DNA of 64,000 nucleotides from Halovenus sp037080055 (GTDB taxonomy: Archaea > Halobacteriota > Halobacteria > Halobacteriales > Haloarculaceae): the NCBI RefSeq assembly GCF_037080055.1, contig NZ_JBAOJI010000006.1, positions 1 to 64,000 of the forward strand. The letters run 5' to 3'. The notes below the pieces were generated by a model that was not told the DNA's origin, searched no databases, and was given only the letters and a program-made list of their open reading frames with translations. Positions within the stretch are counted from its first letter, which is position 1. Each line of letters starts with the position of its first letter. Below are positions 1 through 8,679 of this stretch, in pieces. A program made the translations under genes and the position numbers.

Positions 1-108
1 ACGCCAAAGCAGAAACTGCTGACGAGTGGTTGCGTAGATTTGCCTTCGCGTGGAATCAGCTTATCTGAACACCATGGTCCGACAGGTTTGCTGGATACCG
101 AGTCGGGA

Positions 109-639
109 TCAGGCCTGCTGGAGTTTCTGCTCGAACTTCTCGCGGACCTTCTCGACTTTCGGCTGGGCGTGCATCTGACAGTAGGCGTCGTTGGGATTTT
201 TCTCGAAGTAGTCCTGGTGCTTCTCCTCTGCTCGGTAGAACGTCTCCAGTCGGTCGAGTTCCGTAACTACGTCGTCGTCGTACTCCTCGTCGAGCGCTTC
301 GATGTAGGCTTCTGCCTGCTCGCGCTGGTCCTCGCCGTGATAGAGGATGATCGAGCGGTACTGCGTTCCAACATCTGGCCCCTGTCGGTTGAGTTGGGTG
401 GGGTCGTGGACCGCAAAGAACACTTCGAGCAGTTCGTCGTAGGCGATCACCTCGGGGTCGTACTCGACCTGGACGACCTCTGCGTGGCCGGTGTTGCCCG
501 AACAGACCGCTCGGTAACTCGGGTCTTCGGTGTGACCGCCGGCGTATCCCGAGATGGCCGCGGAGACGCCGTCCAATTCCTTGAAGGCCGCTTCCACACA
601 CCAGAAACAACCGCCACCAAATGTCGCGTTCTCGGACAT
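109..639 (-). CDS. msrA: Peptide-methionine (S)-S-oxide reductase MsrA
   Basis: Repairs oxidised methionine by reducing methionine-S-sulfoxide in proteins and free methionine, in the cytoplasm. The 176-residue product starts almost directly with the catalytic motif GGGCFWCVEA (Cys11 nucleophile, Cys14), followed by the conserved SGYAGGHTEDPSY and GHAEVVQVEYDP segments. A further cysteine lies near the C-terminus (DAYCQMH) and could act as the resolving cysteine. The length is normal for a single-domain MsrA with no MsrB fusion. The start at 639 puts the catalytic motif eight residues in, which is usual. It stands alone, tail-to-tail with nothing visible in bases 1-108. Confidence 0.95.
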   Translation of the reverse strand: MSENATFGGGCFWCVEAAFKELDGVSAAISGYAGGHTEDPSYRAVCSGNTGHAEVVQVEYDPEVIAYDELLEVFFAVHDPTQLNRQGPDVGTQYRSIILYHGEDQREQAEAYIEALDEEYDDDVVTELDRLETFYRAEEKHQDYFEKNPNDAYCQMHAQPKVEKVREKFEQKLQQA

Positions 640-721
640 ACCAGCTATTGGGCCTGAATTCGTATGTATCTGTCTGCGGTGGGGCTGCGTGTCGACAGAT
701 CCGCAGCGCGCGGGGAACCCC

Positions 722-1516
722 CTACCCGCTGCTCGTCATGCCGCCGTCGAGAACCAGCGACTCACCGTTGACGTACGAACTCAGATCACTCGCGAGATAC
801 AGCGCAGTGTCGGCGACATCTTCTGGCGTCCCGAACCGCCGACTGGGAATCTGCTCTCGGTACATGTCCTCGTCTTCACCGCCGATAATCGGCACGTCGT
901 CGGTGGTCATCGCCGTCTCGATGACGCCCGGATGGATCGCGTTCACCCGGATTCCGTGGGGGCCCAGCGCGTCGGCGGTCGCGTAGGTCATCAGCCGAAC
1001 CGCCCCCTTGCTCGTACAGTAACTGACGAACTCGCCGGTCCCTTCGAGTCCGGCGACACTCGAGAGGTTGATGATCGCGCCCCCGCCGTCGTCGACCATC
1101 TGTTCGGCTGCGACCTGTGTGCCGAAAAAGACGCCCTTCACGTTGATGTCCATCAACTGATCGAACTCTTCCTCGGAGACCGAGAGGAAATCCTCGCCAC
1201 GGAAGATGCCCGCGTTGTTCACCATGACATCGACGCCGCCAAATTCCGCTGCGGTATCCATCGCCTCCCCGAGGTCTGCCTTCGAGGACACGTCACAGTG
1301 GACGAACGCCGCCTGCGCGTCGGTTTCGGACTCGATGAGTTCCTGTGTTGGCGTCTCCTCTTTCCGCGGCTCTTCGCGCACGTCCGCGACGACAACGTCA
1401 GCTCCCTGATTCGCGAACGTCCGGGCGATTTCTCGACCGTTTCCACTCATTCCCCCCGTCACGACTGCAGTCTTGTCTGCGAGCAGTGTCTCTGTATCCA
1501 TGGTATCACACCACAT
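722..1516 (-). CDS. Short-chain dehydrogenase/reductase (SDR), 3-oxoacyl-ACP reductase / glucose dehydrogenase-like
   Basis: A classical SDR of 264 residues: NAD(P) motif TGGMSGNG near residue 20, the NNAG motif, and the Ser-Tyr-Lys triad with YCTSK. The C-terminal segment (LASDLSSYVNGESLVLDGG) is also typical. It should oxidise or reduce a hydroxyl/carbonyl group; the substrate cannot be read from sequence. A glycine-poor variant (TGGMSGNG rather than TGxxxGIG) binds the cofactor. The start is ambiguous: ATG at 1516, or the ATG five codons later at 1501, which gives a more standard SDR N-terminus. An AT-rich TTAATTAA box at 1535-1542 lies upstream of either. Confidence 0.85.
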   Translation of the reverse strand: MWCDTMDTETLLADKTAVVTGGMSGNGREIARTFANQGADVVVADVREEPRKEETPTQELIESETDAQAAFVHCDVSSKADLGEAMDTAAEFGGVDVMVNNAGIFRGEDFLSVSEEEFDQLMDINVKGVFFGTQVAAEQMVDDGGGAIINLSSVAGLEGTGEFVSYCTSKGAVRLMTYATADALGPHGIRVNAIHPGVIETAMTTDDVPIIGGEDEDMYREQIPSRRFGTPEDVADTALYLASDLSSYVNGESLVLDGGMTSSG

Positions 1517-1634
1517 TCTACTTTCTCTGGGAGCTTAATTAATGGTTGTGTGACATACTTAGTCCGGCTGGTGCCGTCGCAGGGACAGTCACCGAAACAC
1601 CCGTGAGATACGCGCTCGAATCCACGACCGGACG

Positions 1635-2285
1635 ATGCCGACCTATCCCGACTCGGAGCGCCAGCACGAACTCGCCGCGGACTGTCAGCGCTGTCCCGCG
1701 CTGGTCGAGAGCCGCGAGTGTATCTCGTGGGGCAACGGCCCGCTCGACGCCACGGTGTTCGTCGTCGGCGAGGCCCCCGGCGCAGGTGATCCCGACGCTG
1801 ACCGCTGGCAGGGCGGCAACTGGACGGGGCTGGCCTACACCTCCCGCCACTCCGGCCGGACGATTCGCGACCTGCTCGCCGAGGCTGGATACGGCCACGA
1901 GGACTGTTATTTTACGAACGCGGTCAAGTGCTTTCCCTCGGACGGCGAGGGCTCGAACCGCGAACCGACCGCCGAGGAGCGGGCGAACTGTCGGCCCTAT
2001 CTCCGCTCGGAAATCGAAACTATCGATCCGGACGTGCTCGTCCCGACCGGCAAACACGCCACGAACTCCGTCTTTGCACTCGAAGGCATCTCCCTCGACG
2101 GCTTTCTCGATACCGCGCTGGAGCCAGTTTCCTGTCCCGACCTCGGCACGACGGCACTGCCGCTGTTGCACCCATCGTATCAGAATATCTGGATTCCACA
2201 GATCGGACACACATCCGAATCCTACCGCGAGGCGATCCGCACACAGATTGCTGCTGTCGTGGGTACCGATCAGCGCCAGTCGTAG
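1635..2285 (+). CDS. Uracil-DNA glycosylase superfamily protein (family 4-like)
   Basis: Predicted base-excision repair glycosylase, 216 residues. The N-terminus has the Cys-x2-Cys pair CQRC followed by a PALV segment. The active-site-like motif VVGEAPGAGD comes next, then the GMAYTSRHSG-equivalent region. A second cysteine pair follows in CYFTNAVKCFPSDGEGSNREP, and the C-terminal loop is LLHPSY. Four cysteines in this spacing are the [4Fe-4S] ligands of family 4 UDGs. It differs from canonical family 4 enzymes in the residues after GEAPG and the long GEGSNREP loop, so it may be a specialised haloarchaeal paralogue with altered substrate. The 3' end overlaps the convergent glycosyltransferase gene by 16 bases. 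Confidence 0.85.
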   Translation: MPTYPDSERQHELAADCQRCPALVESRECISWGNGPLDATVFVVGEAPGAGDPDADRWQGGNWTGLAYTSRHSGRTIRDLLAEAGYGHEDCYFTNAVKCFPSDGEGSNREPTAEERANCRPYLRSEIETIDPDVLVPTGKHATNSVFALEGISLDGFLDTALEPVSCPDLGTTALPLLHPSYQNIWIPQIGHTSESYREAIRTQIAAVVGTDQRQS

Positions 2286-3169
2286 ACCGTCACGGCGCGG
2301 TCGGTTCGTGTCGAGCGGCCGTTTGGATTCCGTCGGGGGCCACTGTCCTGGCGGCGAGCGGCGACGCCGTCTTTCGCACCACGGGTGATATTCGTCACCA
2401 CGTTCCGGCCGGCACCGAACCACTGAGAGGGGCGGCTTTCGCCGCGCAGGACGGCTCTGAATTCAGTTCCGGCGTCGCCCAGCGCGTGACCGAACAGTCG
2501 TCGCAGAATCGTCGGCCGGAGATTGTAGTTTTTGACGAGCCGATAGGCCAGCGAGCGGTATTTCCAGCCCCGGTCGACGTCGAGTTCGCCGCCGTCGGCC
2601 TCGACACCGCGCGTGACGTTCATCTCTTCGGTCCACAGTGTCTCGAAATCATTGCCGGCCAGCCGGTGGGCGAAATCTCGGGCGCCGCCGATCTGGAGGT
2701 ACTCGTCGAAGCCGTCGAGTGTCTCGCTCACCTCGCGTCGAAAGGCCATGTTGCCCGCGTTCAGATAGGTGATCGTCCGGCCGGCAATCTGCTGACTCTC
2801 CGACCCTCGGAGCACGCCGCCGTCGGGGAGTGTCTGCGTCGGTCCGGTCACGACATCCGCACTCGCCAGTCCCTCGCTGACGGCTTCGCGCCACTGCTCC
2901 GTTATCGAAAGCGTGTGGTTGACGAGCGCGATTGCCTCGCTGCTGGCCCGGTCGATGCCAGCGTTGCGCGCGGCGTTGATCGTCCGGTCGGCCAACTCGA
3001 TCAACACGTCCACGTCGTCGCGCTCGCGGATCATTCCCGTCGTCCCATCCGCAGAGGGTCCGTTGACGACGAGCACCTCGGCGTCGGGCGCGTGCTCGGC
3101 GACTGCGTCCAGACAGCCCGTCAGCTCGTCACGGGCATTCAGTGTTGGGACGACAACGGACAGCTCCAT
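2270..3169 (-). CDS. Glycosyltransferase family 2 protein
   Basis: The 299-residue product begins MELSVVVPTLNARDEL, the standard GT-A nucleotide-sugar fold start, and continues with VLVVNGPSADGT and a conserved NAARNAGID segment. It should transfer a sugar from a nucleotide donor, perhaps in glycan or S-layer decoration; donor and acceptor are unknown. The usual Asp-x-Asp metal site after the central strand appears as ALVNHTLS, so the metal-binding aspartates look replaced. The ATG at 3169 was chosen because upstream in-frame sequence is low-complexity and unlike the family, and the alignment to the fold begins exactly there. The gene converges on and overlaps the UDG gene. Confidence 0.8.
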   Translation of the reverse strand: MELSVVVPTLNARDELTGCLDAVAEHAPDAEVLVVNGPSADGTTGMIRERDDVDVLIELADRTINAARNAGIDRASSEAIALVNHTLSITEQWREAVSEGLASADVVTGPTQTLPDGGVLRGSESQQIAGRTITYLNAGNMAFRREVSETLDGFDEYLQIGGARDFAHRLAGNDFETLWTEEMNVTRGVEADGGELDVDRGWKYRSLAYRLVKNYNLRPTILRRLFGHALGDAGTEFRAVLRGESRPSQWFGAGRNVVTNITRGAKDGVAARRQDSGPRRNPNGRSTRTDRAVTVYDWR

Positions 3170-3299
3170 ATCCGATTGTACTGAGCGGCTCGTATATAAG
3201 GTCCGTGGGGCCGGTTGTGTGGTACTCGCTGCAAAAAACTCCGGTTGCCTTGCCACCTCTCGTGTTCCTTGTTCTGCCGTGTGGCGGTCGACACCCCGT

Positions 3300-3719
3300 T
3301 CAGAACGGCGCTTCGACGTTGCCGCTGTCACCGTCGCTTGAGCCGCCACCGAGTTCGACCGTCTCCGGATCGACGTTGAGTGTCTCGGCCAGATCGTCGC
3401 GCTCGTGGAGTTCTTCGAGGATATCGCTGCCACCGACGAACTCCCCGTCGACGAACGTCTGTGGGATGGTCTCCCAGCCGCTGCGTTCGTTGAGCGCCTC
3501 TCGGAAGGCTTCGAGATTCTGGAGTGCGTCGACGGTCGTCACGCCATCAGTGCCGCGGTACTGCTGGATCAGCGTGACTGCTTTTTTCGAGTAGCCACAC
3601 TGCGGCATCCGCGCGTCGCCTTTCATGAACAGGACGACTTCTTCGGACTCGATTGCTTCGTCGACGACTTCTTGCACTTCGTCGGGACTCAGGTCTGGTT
3701 CCGTTGGATCGAACGTCAT
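3300..3719 (-). CDS. Monothiol glutaredoxin (Grx4-type)
   Basis: A 139-residue glutaredoxin-fold protein with the motif MPQCGYSKKA near residue 40, a monothiol CGYS active site like the CGFS class that carries and delivers [2Fe-2S] clusters. Other family marks are VVLFMKGD at strand one, TIPQTFVDGEFVGGSDI for the cis-proline and glutathione-type thiol-binding loop, and an acidic N-terminal helix. The last about 20 residues are a Gly/Ser/Asp-rich tail. The family role is Fe-S cluster trafficking; haloarchaea use gamma-glutamylcysteine as main thiol, so that is a likely ligand. A GTTTAGG box 27 bases upstream supports this start and a leaderless mRNA. Confidence 0.9.
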   Translation of the reverse strand: MTFDPTEPDLSPDEVQEVVDEAIESEEVVLFMKGDARMPQCGYSKKAVTLIQQYRGTDGVTTVDALQNLEAFREALNERSGWETIPQTFVDGEFVGGSDILEELHERDDLAETLNVDPETVELGGGSSDGDSGNVEAPF

Positions 3720-3742
3720 ACGCTATATTGGTAGCTCTGCGT

Positions 3743-3749
3743 CCTAAAC
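3743..3749 (-). promoter_or_regulatory. TATA-like box of the glutaredoxin gene
   Basis: On the minus strand the sequence reads GTTTAGG, centred about 27 bases before the ATG at 3719. This is the spacing expected for an archaeal TATA box when transcription starts at the initiation codon. Inference from position and AT content only. Confidence 0.45.
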
Positions 3750-3795
3750 GTTGGCGTTGAAAAAATGACTGTGATCGACTGCCGGGAGCGCCCAG

Positions 3796-5112
3796 TTAGT
3801 TACCGACTTCCATCGCGCGGTCGACGACGTCTTCACCGTAGAGGTCGGCGAGGTCGTCGTGCTGGTCTGGACGGTTCTCGTAAACGTCCTGGAACAGCGT
3901 GATCGGCGTCTGCAGGGCCTGGTAGGTCGCTTCGTCCCACATTCGGTCGGAGCTGATGTCGACCTCGACGCCGTCGATGCTGACGGTCGTCGCGCGGGTC
4001 ATTGCGATTGCACCCTGACCGGCTTCCTTGGCTGCCTCGAACTCTTCCATGGAGTCGACGATGTCGTCGAGGCTCGGAACGTAGGCGGTCAGATCGATCA
4101 GTTCTTCCTGCAGTTCTTCCTCGGACTCGAAGTACTGCTCGTCGCTGCCGACTTCGAGTTCGTAGCCGCCGTCTTCCGCTTCGAGTTCGATGCTGTCGCC
4201 GGTGTAGACCTGCACGTCGCCGTCAGCTTCGAGTTCGACCTCTTCGCCGTCCTCGTCGATGAGCCAGTAGCCCTCTTTCGGCGGGAGCGGAGCCTTGTTG
4301 GCCTCGACGACCTGTCCGGGAGTCAGCGACCAGATGCCGAGCTGACCCATTGCCTGATTTGCGGTCATCCGCTCGCGGTAGCCCGCCACGTCGCGGATGT
4401 CGTCGAACGGTCCGTCGACGGCGATCAGACCCGCTGCGCTGGCTGCGCGGGAGGTGTTGTGGCGCAGTTCCTTCCACTCGGGGAGCGCGCCGGTCGGCGT
4501 GATGGCGCGCATGTCCTTCGTGTAGTCGACCTCACCGTCGACCAGCAGGAACATCCGTTCGAGATTGTTCGATGGTTTGCCGATCTCGTCACGGAGTCGG
4601 CCCATTTCGAGTTCTGCGGTACCACTTTCGATGATGACCGACATCGCGAGCGAGCCTTCTTCGAGACCGTGCTCGTTTTCGACGATGGTCATGAACTCGT
4701 CTGCCTTCTTCCAGTCGTCGAGGTCGCCAACTTCCGGGATGACGAAGCCGTCGATGTTCTCGATAGCGCCGTTCTCGGGATCGGCAATCTCGAGCATGTG
4801 CTGGAAGCCCTTGTAGCGCGTCTCGGGGCTGTCGCGGTGCCAGACGACGCGGGGGTGAATCTCGCCAGGGAACTCGTCGCCGTGTTCGGCAACGACCTCG
4901 GCGATGTTCTCCGCACCCTCGTCGCGCATGTTCGGCGCGGTGGCGTCCTCGTTGTCCGGCACCCACACGTCCGGCGCTTCCATGCCACGGAGCTGGATCG
5001 ACTTTTTCAGCATCGCCGCGGTGTCATCCTTCTCGCTGTCCGCTGTCGGCGTCGTGAAAAACGTTCGCACGAACTTCCGTTCGTGGAGTCGCTTGTCAAC
5101 ACTCATGTTCAC
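3796..5112 (-). CDS. aceB: Malate synthase, haloarchaeal type
   Basis: Condenses glyoxylate with acetyl-CoA to malate in the glyoxylate shunt, or feeds glyoxylate from the methylaspartate route into central metabolism. The 438-residue protein begins with the haloarchaeal HERKFVRTFFTTPTA segment, then DVWVPDNEDATAPN, a conserved MSVIIESGTAELEMGRLRDE and RMFLLVDGEVDYTKDMRAITPTG. It belongs to the short archaeal isoform rather than the about 530-residue A or about 720-residue G forms. Two starts are possible, at 5112 and 5106 (MSVDKR); an AT-rich TTTAAAAT stretch lies about 50 bases upstream. No isocitrate lyase gene is next to it. Confidence 0.9.
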   Translation of the reverse strand: MNMSVDKRLHERKFVRTFFTTPTADSEKDDTAAMLKKSIQLRGMEAPDVWVPDNEDATAPNMRDEGAENIAEVVAEHGDEFPGEIHPRVVWHRDSPETRYKGFQHMLEIADPENGAIENIDGFVIPEVGDLDDWKKADEFMTIVENEHGLEEGSLAMSVIIESGTAELEMGRLRDEIGKPSNNLERMFLLVDGEVDYTKDMRAITPTGALPEWKELRHNTSRAASAAGLIAVDGPFDDIRDVAGYRERMTANQAMGQLGIWSLTPGQVVEANKAPLPPKEGYWLIDEDGEEVELEADGDVQVYTGDSIELEAEDGGYELEVGSDEQYFESEEELQEELIDLTAYVPSLDDIVDSMEEFEAAKEAGQGAIAMTRATTVSIDGVEVDISSDRMWDEATYQALQTPITLFQDVYENRPDQHDDLADLYGEDVVDRAMEVGN

Positions 5113-5214
5113 TCACAGTCTCGGGTGTTGCACTGTTTTAGGTTTCGATCTTCATCATTTTAAATAGGAGATCGGAGAGTGCCCGAGGAAACCGCGCTGG
5201 TCCTGTCGCCTGGC

Positions 5215-6507
5215 TCACTCACGTTCGATGCTGATGTATCTGACCTCGATTTCGGGCGAAGTGTTCGTCGACTCCTCGACGCGGCGTTTGATCTCGCTTG
5301 CCAGTCCGGTCGCTGTCTCTCCCGGCGGAACGCCGACGGTGATGATGGCGCGCTCGGGATCCTCGAACGGCACCGCGGAGGGATACTCGACGGTGACGCT
5401 CACCTGTTCGATTTCGCGGTCACCTTCGATCGACTCGATGGCTGCCGTGGTCTCTTCTTGAATCTGTTCTTCGGTCGTCGCTCGATGCATGGAATCGAGC
5501 GTCACGCCGACCAGAAAAACCGACAGGACCGCAATCGCGAGGACGAGTGCACCAATCCGTTTGATCGTCGCTCGCTTGGCATCCGAACGGCGAAACCAGT
5601 GCTCGGGACGATAGCCGCTGTACCACAGCACCACAAGCGCCGCGAGATTGATCGAGAGAACATTCACCAGCACCAGCACCACGGAACTGAGACTGACCAT
5701 CGGCTGGCCCCACGCCAGTCCGATCCCGACAGTGGCCGCCGGCGGAATCAACGCCACGGCGATCATCACGCCGACCAGTGCTGCCGACACTCCTGTGGTC
5801 AGGCTGACGATTCCCGCGACACCGGCACCGATGGCGATCACAAGCGAGAGAAAGTCGGGCGCGACGCGTTCGCGCACCTCGGGAATCGCAGTCACGTCCG
5901 TCAGCGGCGGGACGAGATGGGTCTGTCTGACGACAAAGGCAAAGACGAAGGCGGTCCCAATCGCGAGCAGCAAGCCGAGGATCTGCAACCAGACCCCGCG
6001 GATGAACATCTCACGGTCGTTGACGACCGTGCCGACGCTTGCGGCCATGGCCGGCCCGACGAGCGGCGCGATCACCATCGATCCGACGACGACCGCGGCG
6101 GAATCGAGCAACAACCCGGCGGTGGCGACCAGTGCGCTGACGATGGTCATGATGACGTAGGTCCGCATCGAGGGCGCGAGGCTGTCCGCTGCGGCGACGA
6201 GTTCGTCCCGGGCGATCTGGTCTTCGTCGGGTTCTTCGGAGTATCTGTCTTCGAGTTCGTCGAACTTCCGCGAGACGACTGTATTCGCCTCCATTACGAC
6301 GGTGTAGGAACTATCGTCCAGTCCGGCCTCCCGGAGCGATTCGAGCACCGGTTCCACTGCGTTCGTCGGCAGCGGGATGTAGGCGATCCCGGCGTACTCC
6401 CGCCCGCTGGTCTCATCGGCAACGACGTAATCGACCTCCTCGTCGTCGAGCGTCGAGAGCAGCGTTTCCCGTTTTCCCGAGGGAATCGTAATCTGGACGA
6501 GGCGCAC
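5215..6507 (-). CDS. DUF389 / TIGR00341 family integral membrane protein
   Basis: A 430-residue protein in three parts. A soluble N-terminal domain (MRLVQITIPSGKRETLLSTL onward, to about residue 95) resembles an ACT/ferredoxin-like sensor. Residues about 110-320 form a block of six or so hydrophobic helices with the family signature VGSMVIAPLVGPAMAASVG. The C-terminus after about residue 330 is a soluble tail. Function is unknown in this widespread family, and transport has been proposed for membrane proteins of this shape. It stands between malate synthase and the DUF5817 gene on the same strand, with gaps of about 50-100 bases. Confidence 0.8.
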   Translation of the reverse strand: MRLVQITIPSGKRETLLSTLDDEEVDYVVADETSGREYAGIAYIPLPTNAVEPVLESLREAGLDDSSYTVVMEANTVVSRKFDELEDRYSEEPDEDQIARDELVAAADSLAPSMRTYVIMTIVSALVATAGLLLDSAAVVVGSMVIAPLVGPAMAASVGTVVNDREMFIRGVWLQILGLLLAIGTAFVFAFVVRQTHLVPPLTDVTAIPEVRERVAPDFLSLVIAIGAGVAGIVSLTTGVSAALVGVMIAVALIPPAATVGIGLAWGQPMVSLSSVVLVLVNVLSINLAALVVLWYSGYRPEHWFRRSDAKRATIKRIGALVLAIAVLSVFLVGVTLDSMHRATTEEQIQEETTAAIESIEGDREIEQVSVTVEYPSAVPFEDPERAIITVGVPPGETATGLASEIKRRVEESTNTSPEIEVRYISIERE

Positions 6508-6556
6508 GTCTGAGAGTCATCCCCGACAGAAAAATAACCACCGCTCCGCCGTCCGA

Positions 6557-7069
6557 TCACAGCAACCGGTAGACGCCCCCACTCTCGCTTGCCTCGCCGC
6601 CCCGAACCAATTTTTCGAGCGCCCGCTCGGTGTACGACGACGAGACGCCGTGGTCGCTGGCGTACTCGACAATCTCTGTTTCTGTCGGTTCGGCTTGCTC
6701 GCTGATCGCTTCTCTAACGATTTCCTCGCGGCTCTTGCTCGCCGACCCGTCGCTCCCGGCTTCGGCGACTTCCTCGGGGTCGATTCCCGATTCCGCGAGG
6801 TAGGTTTCGTCGTCGATGCCGGACGCTTCGACCTGCTCGTCGAGTTCCGCGAACGAGTCGAGTTCGGCGAACGCGTCGCTTTGATCTTGTCTGGCGGCGA
6901 GCATCGACGACCGAACTTCCCTGGCGTGGTTCTCGTCGTCGGTCGTCACGAACTCGCGGCGTTTCTCGTACTTGCGACTCCGCCCGCAGCGGGGACACTC
7001 GCTGCGTTCGGGGTTGCCTTCGACGATCCACAGCGCCTGGCACTCTCCACAGCCGACGACCGCGTACAT
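6557..7069 (-). CDS. DUF5817-type zinc-ribbon protein
   Basis: A 170-residue haloarchaeal protein. The N-terminus is a zinc ribbon with Cys-x2-Cys pairs (VGCGECQALW and SECPRCGRSRKYEKRREF, residues about 7-40). A charged helical middle follows. The C-terminal part (from about residue 110, IVREAISEQAEPTETEIVEY, SSSYTERALEKLVRGGE) looks like a winged helix or small helical domain. Nucleic-acid binding is plausible but not shown. I recognise the family as an uncharacterised haloarchaeal one. It is divergent from the small membrane-protein gene at 7198. Confidence 0.75.
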   Translation of the reverse strand: MYAVVGCGECQALWIVEGNPERSECPRCGRSRKYEKRREFVTTDDENHAREVRSSMLAARQDQSDAFAELDSFAELDEQVEASGIDDETYLAESGIDPEEVAEAGSDGSASKSREEIVREAISEQAEPTETEIVEYASDHGVSSSYTERALEKLVRGGEASESGGVYRLL

Positions 7070-7166
7070 ACCCGTCTGTTCGTCCCAACCAGTATCAATA
7101 TTCGGTGCCCGCGCTCGCCTTTACCCCGATCCCGTCGCGGTTCACGACTGGAGACTGTGCGGTGGG

Positions 7167-7173
7167 ATTTAAC
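7167..7173 (+). promoter_or_regulatory. TATA-like box for the 7198 gene
   Basis: The sequence ATTTAAC is centred about 28 bases before the ATG at 7198, the archaeal spacing for a leaderless transcript. This is the main reason for preferring that ATG over a GTG at 7105. Confidence 0.5.
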
Positions 7174-7197
7174 ACTGTGATCGACGCATCCGGACAT

Positions 7198-7395
7198 ATG
7201 CCGGAGTTGCTGGGGTACGAGGTCGAGAATCCAGTGGCCTACGTCGCCGTGAACGTCGTCGTCTGGATCGGTATGTTCACCCTCACTTCGCTCGTTTTCG
7301 GCGACGGACTGCTCGACGCGGTTATTCCCGGATTCTTCGGCGGCCTTTCATTCGGGGTGTTCAGCTGGTATCTGAAACGAGCGGCCGAGAACTGA
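7198..7395 (+). CDS. Small two-helix membrane protein of unknown function
   Basis: A 65-residue protein beginning MPELLGYEVENPVAYVAVN. Two hydrophobic segments span about residues 14-35 and 38-58, with a short positively charged end (YLKRAAEN). No recognisable domain. The start was placed by the TATA-like box; a longer GTG reading frame from 7105 would add an implausible N-terminus. It precedes the phosphate transporter by about 95 bases on the same strand, so the two may be linked, but this is not shown. Confidence 0.6.
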   Translation: MPELLGYEVENPVAYVAVNVVVWIGMFTLTSLVFGDGLLDAVIPGFFGGLSFGVFSWYLKRAAEN

Positions 7396-7490
7396 CTGTC
7401 TCGGAGTGACGCCGACCGGTCCAGCGACGCGTTCAGCGAGCGCGGCCAACCGGCAGTCTCATACGGGTTCGACTTCTACCGAGCGTTCAG

Positions 7491-8678
7491 ATGGTCTCTG
7501 GGACGCTCTTTGTGACGCTTCTGGTCGCCGGACTCGCCAGTCTCTTCATGGCGTGGGCAATCGGTGCCGGATCCTCCGGATCGACTCCGTTTGCTCCTGC
7601 CGTCGGGGCCAACGCCATTTCGATCATGCGGGCCGGATTCTTCGTCGGCATTCTCGGCTTTCTCGGTGCGGTACTGCAGGGTGCGAACGTCACGTCTGCA
7701 GTCGGTGAGGAACTCATCATCGGAACGCAACTGTCGGCGACGGCGGCCATCGTCGCGCTGATGATCGCTGCAATTCTGGTTGCGACCGGCATTTTCACCG
7801 GCTACCCGATCGCAACTGCCTTCACCGTCACCGGTGCGGTCGTCGGCGTCGGTCTCGCGATGGGCGGCGATCCAGCGTGGGGCAAATACCAGGAAATCGC
7901 GGCGCTGTGGATCTTGACGCCGTTCGTCGGCGGCGGCTTTGCCTACGGAATCGCCCGGTTGCTCCGTGCCGAGAATATCCCGTCACGGCTCACCGTCCCG
8001 CTGTTGGGCGGCATCATCGGGCTGATTCTCGCGAACGTCCAGTTCGTTTTCTTCGCGCCTGGCGAACAGCAGGGCTCGCTCTCGCAGGCCGCTGTCCGAA
8101 TGCTGGGCGGCGGGATGGTCACGTTCGCCGGTGTTTCGCTCGGGCTGGCGGCGCTCGTCGCCGTCGTCCTCTGGCGACAGACTGTCTCGAATCCGGCGAG
8201 CGCACAGCGTCGGTTCCTGCTCGCGCTCGGTGGGCTCGTTGCCTTCTCCGCGGGCGGCAGCCAGGTCGGCCTCGCACTCGGCCCGCTCATCCCGCTGCTC
8301 GGAGATTTTCAGGTCCCGATCGTGTTCGTGCTCGTCTTCGGCGGGCTCGGCCTGCTGATCGGCTCCTGGACCGGCGCGCCGCGGATGATCAAGGCGATCT
8401 CACAGGACTACTCCGCGCTCGGCCCGAACCGCTCGATTGCCGCGTTGATCCCCTCCTTCGCCATCGCACAGACGGCAGTCTTCTTCGGGATTCCGGTCTC
8501 GTTCAACGAGATTATCGTCTCGGCGATTCTCGGCAGCGGCTACGCCGCAAGCGGCGAAGACGGCGGCGAGATCAGCGGCGGAAAGATGGCCTACACCGTG
8601 CTGGCGTGGGTCGGTTCACTGGTTGGGTCGTTCGTCCTCAGCTTCAGCTTCTTTACTGTGATCGACGCGCTGCTGTGA
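7491..8678 (+). CDS. Inorganic phosphate transporter, PiT family
   Basis: Predicted low-affinity phosphate symporter of the cytoplasmic membrane. The 395-residue protein is almost wholly hydrophobic, with about ten helices. It has the two inverted PiT signature repeats: the N-terminal one around PAVGANAISIMRAGFFVGILG, and a C-terminal one around QDYSALGPNRSIAALIPSFA. GANAISI stands where PiT proteins have the GANDVAN-type motif. Length fits archaeal PiT proteins. No PhoU or Pst genes are adjacent. The gene ends two bases before the convergent CNNM/CorC gene. Confidence 0.85.
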   Translation: MVSGTLFVTLLVAGLASLFMAWAIGAGSSGSTPFAPAVGANAISIMRAGFFVGILGFLGAVLQGANVTSAVGEELIIGTQLSATAAIVALMIAAILVATGIFTGYPIATAFTVTGAVVGVGLAMGGDPAWGKYQEIAALWILTPFVGGGFAYGIARLLRAENIPSRLTVPLLGGIIGLILANVQFVFFAPGEQQGSLSQAAVRMLGGGMVTFAGVSLGLAALVAVVLWRQTVSNPASAQRRFLLALGGLVAFSAGGSQVGLALGPLIPLLGDFQVPIVFVLVFGGLGLLIGSWTGAPRMIKAISQDYSALGPNRSIAALIPSFAIAQTAVFFGIPVSFNEIIVSAILGSGYAASGEDGGEISGGKMAYTVLAWVGSLVGSFVLSFSFFTVIDALL

Positions 8679-8679
8679 G

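Noticed and set aside
3859..5163. A 434-codon plus-strand reading frame over malate synthase
   Set aside because: Antisense shadow of a GC-rich gene with no recognisable domain; aceB on the other strand is unambiguous.
5179..6513. A 444-codon plus-strand reading frame
   Set aside because: Antisense to the DUF389 gene; His/Asp-rich low-complexity product typical of shadow frames.
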